From the NCBI GenBank assembly GCA_934718275.1, contig CAKUZD010000002.1:269169-333168 (forward strand): DNA of 64,000 bases. Reading direction: 5' to 3'. Position numbers and translations under genes: made by a program. This document shows positions 58,135 to 64,000 of the stretch, in pieces. Position 1 is the stretch's first letter. Every line of letters begins with the position of its first letter. The notes beneath the pieces are model-generated. The model did not search any database, was not told the DNA's origin, and was given only the letters and a program-made list of their open reading frames with translations. The stretch is from an uncultured Candidatus Melainabacteria bacterium. GTDB taxonomy: Bacteria > Cyanobacteriota > Vampirovibrionia > Gastranaerophilales > Gastranaerophilaceae.

Positions 58135-58557
58135 ATGTTACAGCCTAAAAAAACTAAATACCGCAAAATGATGAAAGGCAGAATGAAAGGTACTGAAACC
58201 AGAGGAACACAATTAGAATTTGGTGGATATGCACTTCAAGCTGTTGAGCCTGGTTGGATTACCAGCAGACAAATCGAGGCTGCACGTCGTGCAATGACTC
58301 GTGAAATCAAACGTGGCGGTAACGTTTGGATTAAAATTTTCCCAGATAAACCAATTACAGCAAAACCGGCTGAAACTCGTATGGGTTCAGGAAAAGGTAA
58401 CTTGGAATATTGGGTAGCAGTTGTTAAACCAAATAGAATTCTTTTTGAACTTGACTACTTCGATAGAAGTGTTGCTGTTCACGCATTAGAATTGGCTGCT
58501 CAAAAACTACCTATTAAGGTAAAAATTGTTGAAAAAGCAAAATTAGAAAACAAATAA
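58135..58557 (+). CDS. rplP: 50S ribosomal protein L16
   Basis: 140 residues. KKTKYRKMMKGRMKGTETRG, RQIEAARRAMTREIKRGGNV and PAETRMGSGKGNLEYWVAVV are complete. Helps position tRNA in the A site. AGGAG precedes the ATG. Confidence 0.97.
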   Translation: MLQPKKTKYRKMMKGRMKGTETRGTQLEFGGYALQAVEPGWITSRQIEAARRAMTREIKRGGNVWIKIFPDKPITAKPAETRMGSGKGNLEYWVAVVKPNRILFELDYFDRSVAVHALELAAQKLPIKVKIVEKAKLENK

Positions 58558-58571
58558 AAGGAAAATAACTG

Positions 58572-58769
58572 ATGAAATTAAATGAAATGCGCGAAAAAAC
58601 AGTTGAAGAACTGCAAGGTGCTATAATTGATTGGAAAAAAGATTTGTTTAATTACAAATTGCAACTTTCTACTCATAAGTTAGAAAACACAGCATTGATT
58701 TCTAAAACAAAGAGACTTATAGCACAAGCAAAGACTGTAATAAAAGAAAAAGAGGTACAACATGCCTAA
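58572..58769 (+). CDS. rpmC: 50S ribosomal protein L29
   Basis: 65 residues. MKLNEMREKTVEELQGAIID, and the helical LFNYKLQLSTHKLENTALIS. Overlaps rpsQ by 8 bases. AAAGGAAA precedes the start. Confidence 0.94.
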   Translation: MKLNEMREKTVEELQGAIIDWKKDLFNYKLQLSTHKLENTALISKTKRLIAQAKTVIKEKEVQHA

Positions 58770-59007
58770 GAAAGAAAAACAAGGTGTAGTAATCAGCAAC
58801 AAAATGGACAAAACAATTGTTGTAAAAGTAGCAGACTACGAACCACATCCAAAATACAGAAAAATTATGGAAACAAATAAAAACTACAAAGCTCATGATC
58901 CTGAAAATATTTGTAACGAAGGCGATATCGTAAGAATTGTAGAAGCTAGACCAACTTCTAAAGATAAACGTTGGGCGTTGGCAGAAGTAGTTGAAAAAGC
59001 TAGATAG
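58762..59007 (+). CDS. rpsQ: 30S ribosomal protein S17
   Basis: 81 residues. GVVISNKMDKTIVVKVADYE, YRKIMETNKNYKAHDPENIC, EGDIVRIVEARPTSKDKRWA (OB fold). Starts within the end of rpmC, so translation is coupled. A 131-base spacer with a TGGAACA/TGTTCCA hairpin (about 59018-59050) separates it from rplN. Confidence 0.96.
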   Translation: MPKKEKQGVVISNKMDKTIVVKVADYEPHPKYRKIMETNKNYKAHDPENICNEGDIVRIVEARPTSKDKRWALAEVVEKAR

Positions 59008-59138
59008 TAGGTTTAATGGAACAGAATTACTTTATGGTATTTTGTTCCAAATAATCCGAGATTTAGTTAGACATCATTAATCGAATTAATGCGCTGTCGA
59101 CAAGTAAAAACATTCTTTAAAAATAAAGGAAAAATGAA

Positions 59139-59507
59139 ATGATACAACAAGAAACAAGATTAGAAGTAGCAGATAACACTGGCGCAAAAGAACTTTTGTG
59201 TATCCGTGTTATGGGCAGCTCAAATAAAAAATTTGCAGCAGTAGGTGATGAAATCGTTGCAGCTGTAAAAGATGCTAACCCAAATATGCCTGTAAAAAAA
59301 TCTGAAGTTGTTAGAGCTGTTGTAGTAAGAACAAAAGCTGATATCAAACGTGCAGACGGATCAGTTATCAGATTTGATGAAAACGCAGCTGTAATTATCA
59401 ACAAAGATGGCAACCCACGTGGAACTCGTGTTTTCGGACCAGTTGCTCGTGAATTAAGAGACAAAGGATATATGAAAATTGTTTCTTTGGCTCCGGAAGT
59501 AATTTAG
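59139..59507 (+). CDS. rplN: 50S ribosomal protein L14
   Basis: 122 residues. MIQQETRLEVADNTGAKELL, RTKADIKRADGSVIRFDENA, GTRVFGPVARELRDKGYMKI are universal L14 motifs. AAAGGAAAAA precedes the ATG. Lies at the subunit interface. Confidence 0.97.
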   Translation: MIQQETRLEVADNTGAKELLCIRVMGSSNKKFAAVGDEIVAAVKDANPNMPVKKSEVVRAVVVRTKADIKRADGSVIRFDENAAVIINKDGNPRGTRVFGPVARELRDKGYMKIVSLAPEVI

Positions 59508-59566
59508 TTCTCAGTGTAAACTAAGAAGTATAAATTTCTAAAAGTAATAATTAAAGGAATAAAATA

Positions 59567-59902
59567 ATGACAAAGAAAAAATTGCATGTAAAAAATACTG
59601 ACAGAGTAATGATTATTGCAGGCAAAGATAAAGGTAAAGATGGTAACATCAAAAAAGTAAACGTAGCTGAAGGAACTGTTACTGTTGAAGGTTTGAATAT
59701 GGTTACAAAAGCTCAAAAACCTCAACCAATGGCAGGAATTCAAGGTGGTTTGATTAAAGTTGAAGCACCTGTAGATGCGTCAAATGTTATGGTTATTTGC
59801 CCTGCTTGCGAAAAACCGACAAGGATCAAACACGCAGTTGTAGATGGTAAAAAAGTTCGTGTTTGTAAAAAATGTGGTGAACAATTAGATGCAAAATTAT
59901 AA
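59567..59902 (+). CDS. rplX: 50S ribosomal protein L24
   Basis: 111 residues. KOW-type start (VMIIAGKDKGKDGNIKKVNV) and a C-terminal zinc-ribbon-like CPACEKPTRIKHAVVDG followed by CKKCGEQ. One of the first proteins to bind 23S rRNA. AAAGGAA precedes the ATG. Confidence 0.96.
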   Translation: MTKKKLHVKNTDRVMIIAGKDKGKDGNIKKVNVAEGTVTVEGLNMVTKAQKPQPMAGIQGGLIKVEAPVDASNVMVICPACEKPTRIKHAVVDGKKVRVCKKCGEQLDAKL

Positions 59903-59946
59903 TTCGTGTTATAATTAAAACATCAAAGAATTAAGGAAATACGAAA

Positions 59947-60507
59947 ATGACAACAAAAACAAGAAGTTTAAAAGCAAAATACCAAGAAGAAATAATTCCT
60001 GCATTAAAGGAAAAATTCGGCTATAAAAACATCAACCAAGTTCCAAAACTTCACAAAATCGTTTTGAACATGGGTGTTGGAGAAGCTTCTCACAACTCTA
60101 AAATTGCTGAAGCTATCGAAGCTCAATTGACTAAAATTGCAGGTCAAAAATGCGTAGTTACAAAAGCTAAAAAATCTATCGCATCATACAAGTTAAGAGA
60201 AGGAATGCCTGTTGGAGCTATGGTTACATTACGTGGCGAAAGAATGTATGACTTCTTACAAAAACTTATCTGTGTAGTTCTTCCTCGTATTCGTGACTTT
60301 AGAGGTATTTCACCTAAGAGTTTCGATGGTCGTGGTAACTATACATTAGGCTTAAAAGAACAAGCTTTGTTCCCTGAAATCACTTACGAAGAAGTTGATT
60401 TAGTTAAAGGTATGAACGTATCAGTAATTACAACTGCTGAAACTGATGAAGAAGCAAGAGAATTATTGAAATTGTTAGGTATGCCTTTCAAAGGAATGAA
60501 CAAATAG
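59947..60507 (+). CDS. rplE: 50S ribosomal protein L5
   Basis: 186 residues. YKNINQVPKLHKIVLNMGVG, RDFRGISPKSFDGRGNYTLG and KEQALFPEITYEEVDLVKGM are complete. Binds 5S rRNA. A GGAGCGTAGCCGCTC repeat begins at its stop codon. Confidence 0.97.
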   Translation: MTTKTRSLKAKYQEEIIPALKEKFGYKNINQVPKLHKIVLNMGVGEASHNSKIAEAIEAQLTKIAGQKCVVTKAKKSIASYKLREGMPVGAMVTLRGERMYDFLQKLICVVLPRIRDFRGISPKSFDGRGNYTLGLKEQALFPEITYEEVDLVKGMNVSVITTAETDEEARELLKLLGMPFKGMNK

Positions 60508-60625
60508 GAGCGTAGCCGCTCTACCCGCCAATCAGGCTTTGTATAATTAATATTCAAAGTTTGAGAATATAGGAAGGAGCATAACAGCTCCGCCCACTTA
60601 TCGGGTAATTATTAGTTAATAAAAA
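60506..60625 (+). repeat. GGAGCGTAGCCGCTC repeat after rplE
   Basis: Palindromic unit GGAGCG-TAGC-CGCTCT followed by ACCCGCCAATCAGG, then a second, degenerate GGAGCATAACAGCTCC unit at about 60573. It is the same family as the tandem repeat at 63777-64000. It starts inside the rplE stop codon (TAGGAGCG). Confidence 0.65.
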
Positions 60626-60650
60626 CAAACAACATAAAAAGGAGAAATTC

Positions 60651-60857
60651 ATGGCTAAAAAAGCGATGATAAACAAAGAACTAAGACGTGAAAAACTTGT
60701 TGCAGCTGGTAAATACCCTGCAGTAAGACTTCATAACAGATGCAGTATCTGTGGCAGACCTCATGGTTATCACAGAGATTTCGGTCTTTGCAGAATTTGT
60801 TTAAGAAAAATGGCTCACCAAGGTTTGTTACCTGGTGTTACAAAAGCAAGCTGGTAG
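60651..60857 (+). CDS. rpsN: 30S ribosomal protein S14, zinc-binding type
   Basis: 68 residues. Cys31, Cys34, Cys47 and Cys50 (CSICGRPHGY ... CRIC) form a zinc ribbon; LRKMAHQGLLPGVTKASW is the conserved end. The zinc form is usual in Firmicutes and others. AAGGAG precedes the ATG. A terminator follows, so the transcript probably ends here. Confidence 0.95.
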   Translation: MAKKAMINKELRREKLVAAGKYPAVRLHNRCSICGRPHGYHRDFGLCRICLRKMAHQGLLPGVTKASW

Positions 60858-60984
60858 TGCCGGCGGCATTCTCCCTTTTGTCAAACTTTGATTGTGGGGT
60901 GTGCTTTGTCGCATAGCAGTGAGTGTAATTGCTCTGTGAGCATCGGTTTACTGTAGCAATAAAAAATAAAATATATAAATAACC

Positions 60985-61011
60985 AAAAGACCGAGGGATG
61001 CGGTCTTTTTT
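60985..61011 (+). terminator. Terminator inside the ribosomal cluster, after rpsN
   Basis: AAAAGACCG (60985-60993) pairs with CGGTCTTTT (61001-61009), six Ts follow. It would split the S10/spc cluster into two transcripts. Confidence 0.88.
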
Positions 61012-61070
61012 GGTGTTTAAGAAACAGAAGTTATTAGTCAAAGCTATCCACTTTTCATATTAACAAAGTA

Positions 61071-61098
61071 TAGACAAATACTAAAAACAAGTTATAAT
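61071..61098 (+). promoter_or_regulatory. Promoter of the inserted membrane-protein gene
   Basis: TAGACA (61071-61076), 16-base spacer, TATAAT (61093-61098). A ~140-base leader with an ATGTTC/GAACAT hairpin at about 61107-61126 follows. Confidence 0.5.
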
Positions 61099-61242
61099 AG
61101 TGTATGTATGTTCGAAAAAAGAACATGAGTTTGGTATGAAAACTTGTTTTTGATGTAAGCATAGCAATGCCTACCTTTATAACAATTGTAAATAGTTTTT
61201 CTATTCCAATAAGAAAGTTAAAAACAGTGGAGATTATAATAT

Positions 61243-61599
61243 ATGCAACAAAAAATAAAAGAAATATTACATATTTTAAATAATTATAGGCTATACTCCA
61301 AAAATTATGTAAATATGTCATATTTTGCAATATTTGCATTTATAGTACTAAAATATTCTGAATATGTTGTAAAAAACCATATACAACAAATAGGCTTTGT
61401 TACTTTATTATTACCATTTCTTGTTTTGTTATTTATTCCTATTATGGGATTATATTATATTATTAAAACTGGAATAGGTGTTTATAAAGTTAGTAAAACT
61501 GAAAAATTTGAAAATAAAAATAAATTTGTTTTCATTAGTGACATTATTTATATCGCAATAGTTATTTATGTTCACTTTTTTATAAATTATAAACATTAA
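61243..61599 (+). CDS. Small membrane protein inserted between rpsN and rpsH
   Basis: 118 residues, not recognised. Three membrane spans: about 25-40 (MSYFAIFAFIVLKYSEYV), 50-76 (VTLLLPFLVLLFIPIMGLYY) and 98-115 (FISDIIYIAIVIYVHFFIN). Its base composition is more AT-rich than the flanking ribosomal genes. It has its own promoter and a GTGGAG ribosome binding site, and lies between two terminators, so it looks like an acquired unit. Function unknown. Confidence 0.6.
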   Translation: MQQKIKEILHILNNYRLYSKNYVNMSYFAIFAFIVLKYSEYVVKNHIQQIGFVTLLLPFLVLLFIPIMGLYYIIKTGIGVYKVSKTEKFENKNKFVFISDIIYIAIVIYVHFFINYKH

Positions 61600-61879
61600 T
61601 GACAATTTTGGTAATTGCTTCAAGTATGTTCAATCTAAAAGATGATAGAACAATAAGACGATAAATCCAAAACAGCTACCATTAGTCGTTATTCTGAGCG
61701 ATTAGCGAAAGAAGCTAGCTCAAAACAGTTACAAAACAAATAAAACTCATCTCCAGAAGCAGATCAAGTTTTGTTGTTGGGCTGGAAAGCCCAACCTACT
61801 TACTCTATTCGTCAGTTTATGAAATCTGTTGCTCATTTAATTCGTTAAGTATAAGCATATAAAAAAATAATAAAAGCTA
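61600..61879. other. Spacer with repeat fragments
   Basis: No gene seen. It has a GTCGTTATTCTGAGCGATTAGC unit, related to the GTCATTCTGAGCGGAGCGAAG hairpins of the mosaic blocks, and a TTGGGCTGGAAAGCCCAA hairpin near 61775. Confidence 0.45.
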
Positions 61880-61917
61880 AAAGTTGGGCATACGTGCCCA
61901 ACTTTGTTAATTTTTTG
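61880..61917 (+). terminator. Terminator before the rpsH promoter
   Basis: AAAGTTGGGCA (61880-61890) pairs with TGCCCAACTTT (61895-61905); TTAATTTTTT follows. Confidence 0.75.
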
Positions 61918-61928
61918 TAATTAATTTC

Positions 61929-61957
61929 TTGCAAATTTGTCTGTTTCATGCTAATAT
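61929..61957 (+). promoter_or_regulatory. Promoter of rpsH-rplF-rplR
   Basis: TTGCAA (61929-61934), 17-base spacer, TAATAT (61952-61957). It restarts transcription of the spc genes after the inserted unit. Confidence 0.65.
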
Positions 61958-61961
61958 CAAC

Positions 61962-62074
61962 TTGTCAGACTATCGAAAGACGTTCCCTGATGTGGAGCAA
62001 AATTAATTCGACAAGTGACGAGTAGAATGGATACTGCTGAAAAGTTCAGTAAGTCCGCAAGAGTAAAGGAATAA
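61962..62074 (+). ncRNA. Candidate structured leader of rpsH
   Basis: ACTTGTC (61961-61967) can pair with GACAAGT about 45 bases later, enclosing inner hairpins; a second hairpin CTGAA-AAG-TTCAG lies near 62037-62050. The GC-rich stems in AT-rich DNA suggest a regulatory leader; S8 is a known autoregulator of spc genes in other bacteria. Match to a known class is not claimed. Confidence 0.4.
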
Positions 62075-62078
62075 AATT

Positions 62079-62477
62079 ATGTCAATGACAGATCCTATAG
62101 CAGATATGCTAACTAGAATCAGAAATGCTATGATGGCTTCTCACGCTAACGTAACTATGCCAGCTTCTAAATTGAAAGAACAATTAGCTAAATTGTTAAA
62201 AGAAGAAGGTTATATTTCTGATTACATCGTAAAAGCTGAAGGTAAATTCAATGTTCTTGAAATTACATTGAAATACGACGCTAAAAACAAACCTGTTATC
62301 ACTAAATTAGAAAGAATTTCTAAACCAGGTTTGAGAAACTATAGCAAAGCTAAAGACCTTCCAAAAGTTTTGGGTGGTATGGGTATCGCAGTTGTTTCTA
62401 CAAGCAAAGGTCTTTTAACAGACAGAAAAGCTCGTAAAGAAAACATCGGTGGCGAAGTTCTTTGCTACGTTTACTAG
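62079..62477 (+). CDS. rpsH: 30S ribosomal protein S8
   Basis: 132 residues. MTDPIADMLTRIRNAMMASH, LKEEGYISDYIVKAEGKF and the C-terminal GIAVVSTSKGLLTDRKARKE are S8 signatures. Primary 16S rRNA-binding protein. The ATG at 62079 lies eight bases after AAAGGA. A 230-base spacer follows, with a diverged GGAAGCATAGCC unit and a CTATTCACTTTTCAT fragment. Confidence 0.96.
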   Translation: MSMTDPIADMLTRIRNAMMASHANVTMPASKLKEQLAKLLKEEGYISDYIVKAEGKFNVLEITLKYDAKNKPVITKLERISKPGLRNYSKAKDLPKVLGGMGIAVVSTSKGLLTDRKARKENIGGEVLCYVY

Positions 62478-62707
62478 GAAGCATAGCCACTACTCTATAC
62501 GTCAAAAAATTTTTTGTAGTTCGGAGAAAGGCTTACGGCTTCGTAAAAAGAGTGAATGTTTGCGATGATTGAAAATATGTTTATATTTTGGCGACGTGCC
62601 GATTTGAACTTTTCATTTCTCTCTATTCACTTTTCATAAAATTCAGACACAATTGGTAGAAAAGTTTGAATTAAGTACGCAAATATACCAAAAGGAGAAA
62701 ATTAAAA

Positions 62708-63247
62708 ATGTCACGTATTGGTAAAAAACCTATTGAAATTCCTAACGGAGTTGATGTTAAAATAGAAGATCACCAAGTTACAGTAAAAGGACCTAACGGA
62801 ACAGAAGTTGTTAAAGTTAGACCTGAAATTGCAGTTAAAATTGAAGATAACCACATTGTATTGTCAAAAGTTGGTGAAACTAGAGAAACAGATGCATTGT
62901 TCGGTTTATTCAGAACATTAATTGCAAACGCTGTTCACGGTGTTACTCATTTGTTCGAAAAGAAATTGGAAATCCAAGGTGTTGGTTACAGAGCTAACAT
63001 GGAAGGTAAAAATTTAAACCTTGCATTAGGTTATTCTCACCCTGTAGTTGTTGAACCGCCAGAAGGAATTACAATTTCTGTAGAAGCTAACACAAAAATT
63101 TCTGTAAAAGGTTCTAACAAACAAACTGTTGGCGATGTTGCTGCTTATATCAGATCAAAAAGACCTCCTGAAGTATACAAAGGAAAAGGTGTTAGATATG
63201 AAGGCGAACACATCAGACGTAAAGCTGGTAAAGCTGGTAAAAAGTAA
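62708..63247 (+). CDS. rplF: 50S ribosomal protein L6
   Basis: 179 residues. SRIGKKPIEIPNGVDVKIED, KKLEIQGVGYRANMEGKNLN and RSKRPPEVYKGKGVRYEGEH are complete. Lies near the factor-binding centre. AAAGGAGAAA precedes the ATG. Confidence 0.97.
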   Translation: MSRIGKKPIEIPNGVDVKIEDHQVTVKGPNGTEVVKVRPEIAVKIEDNHIVLSKVGETRETDALFGLFRTLIANAVHGVTHLFEKKLEIQGVGYRANMEGKNLNLALGYSHPVVVEPPEGITISVEANTKISVKGSNKQTVGDVAAYIRSKRPPEVYKGKGVRYEGEHIRRKAGKAGKK

Positions 63248-63266
63248 GATAGTCGCTTAACTTAAT

Positions 63267-63340
63267 CCTCGCCCTTTGTGGGAGAGGAAGCATTCGTTCT
63301 TGAACGGGCTAGTGAGAGTTACGAATGCAGGTGAGGGGTA
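63267..63340. repeat. Interspersed repeat between rplF and rplR
   Basis: Starts CCTCGCCCTTTGTGGGAGAGG and ends CAGGTGAGGGGTA; same family as 54497-54567. The middle has a GCATTCGTTC/GAACG and ACGAATGC pairing. Confidence 0.65.
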
Positions 63341-63409
63341 AATCCCTTGAGAAACAATTACATGCGGAGGGTTAAAAGCCCGTTAAAGCAGTAAGAAAGG
63401 AAAATAAAA

Positions 63410-63778
63410 ATGATTAAACAAGAAATTAGAAAACCAAAAGTACAAAAAAGACATAAGTCAATCAGAATTAAATTGGCAGGTACTGCTGAATTCCCTAGAT
63501 TAGCTGTATATAGAAGTACAAAACATATTTATGCTCAATTGATTGATGATGATAATCATGTAACTTTAGCATCTGCTTCTTCAAACGACAAAGAATTAAA
63601 AGAAAAATTAGCTCACGGTGGAAACATCGAAGCTGCTAAACTTGTTGGTGAAGAAATTGCTAAAAAAGCAAAAGTTAAAGGTATCGAATGTGTTGTATTT
63701 GACCGTGGAGGATTCTTATATCATGGTCGTGTTGCAGCATTGGCTGATGCAGCTAGAGAAGCAGGCTTAATGTTCTAG
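63410..63778 (+). CDS. rplR: 50S ribosomal protein L18
   Basis: 122 residues. KRHKSIRIKLAGTAEFPRLA, RSTKHIYAQLIDDDNHVTLA and FDRGGFLYHGRVAALADAAR are L18 motifs. Binds 5S rRNA with L5. AAAGGAAAA precedes the ATG. The tandem repeat downstream begins in its stop codon. rpsE and later spc genes would be expected beyond the window. Confidence 0.96.
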   Translation: MIKQEIRKPKVQKRHKSIRIKLAGTAEFPRLAVYRSTKHIYAQLIDDDNHVTLASASSNDKELKEKLAHGGNIEAAKLVGEEIAKKAKVKGIECVVFDRGGFLYHGRVAALADAAREAGLMF

Positions 63779-64000
63779 GAGCGTAGCCGCTCCACCCGTC
63801 AATCAGATTTTGGTAAAGATGGGAAAGTTAATGACTTCGTAGGAGCGTAGCCGCTCCACCCGTCAATCAGATTTTGGTAAAGATGGGAAGGTTAATGACT
63901 TCGTAAGAGCGTAGCCGCTCCATCCGTCAATCAGATTTTGGTAAAGATGGGAAGGTTAATGACTTCGTAAGAGCGTAGCCGCTCCATCCATCAATTAGAT
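63777..64000 (+). repeat. 64-base tandem repeat after rplR
   Basis: Units start at 63777, 63841, 63905 and 63969, with a period of exactly 64, continuing past the window edge. Each begins with the hairpin GGAGCG-TAGC-CGCTCC (later units AGAGCG) and has CCCGTCAATCAGATTTTGG. The first unit overlaps the rplR stop codon. Units differ by only a few bases. Confidence 0.95.

Noticed and set aside
63777..64000. CRISPR array
   Set aside because: The 64-base units are identical along their whole length apart from single bases, so there are no variable spacers, and no cas gene is present.

Overview
The window looks like the chromosome of a non-photosynthetic relative of the Cyanobacteria, most likely a gut-type Melainabacterium/Vampirovibrionia (Gastranaerophilales). 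This is an inference from content: very AT-rich coding DNA, a complete minCDE cluster, a yggS-sepF pair beside nadK and ftsZ, an isolated beta-epsilon ATP synthase gene pair as in cyanobacteria, type IV pilins with the FTLAEVLITLGIIGVVAALT signature, a PilM-PilN fusion followed by PilO, and several proteins without recognisable relatives that carry a short N-terminal Phe-Gly-like motif. No photosynthesis gene, tRNA, rRNA, CRISPR array, prophage or transposase gene was seen.

Layout. 1-8.3 kb: 3' end of queH, two TPR genes with a DAHP synthase, mutL divergent from an orphan DNA methyltransferase, a membrane protein and a TPR-glycosyltransferase. 8.3-17.5 kb: a division island (yggS, sepF, nadK, ftsZ) and a large repeat-containing envelope protein, separated by four ~0.6-1 kb blocks of mosaic intergenic repeats, many of them inverted copies of each other. 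17.5-25 kb: fba, three lineage-specific proteins, ispH and rpsA. 25-32 kb: two pilin genes with identical 5' cassettes and poly-G tracts, a sigma-70 factor, rlmB, nadA and pilMN-pilO. 32-40.8 kb: radical SAM protein, ComF-like protein, histidine kinase, KdsC-like phosphatase, TPR protein, aspartate kinase, small unknowns and a rhodanese. 40.8-48.3 kb: atpD-atpC, a chromate-transporter pair, comM, a heptosyltransferase-like protein, an SDR, secG and an NrtR-like regulator. 48.4-53.1 kb: a lytic-transglycosylase-like protein, minCDE and an unknown membrane protein. 53.3-64 kb: the S10/spc ribosomal-protein cluster, with unusually long repeat- and hairpin-rich spacers and a membrane-protein gene between rpsN and rpsH.

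The main find is a set of homopolymer switches. Both pilin genes start at a well-placed ATG and ribosome binding site but run through a ten-G tract that puts them out of frame, so they read as OFF, while a third ten-G tract sits in frame inside the large envelope protein at 14.5 kb. Together with a five-base and a seven-base short tandem repeat next to other genes, this suggests phase variation of surface structures. A second pattern is a group of apparently leaderless genes whose -10 box lies exactly six bases before the ATG. Third, long inverted repeats flank the division genes and could allow inversion. Pilus genes (pilins, PilMN, PilO) together with ComF and ComM fit a twitching and natural-transformation apparatus.
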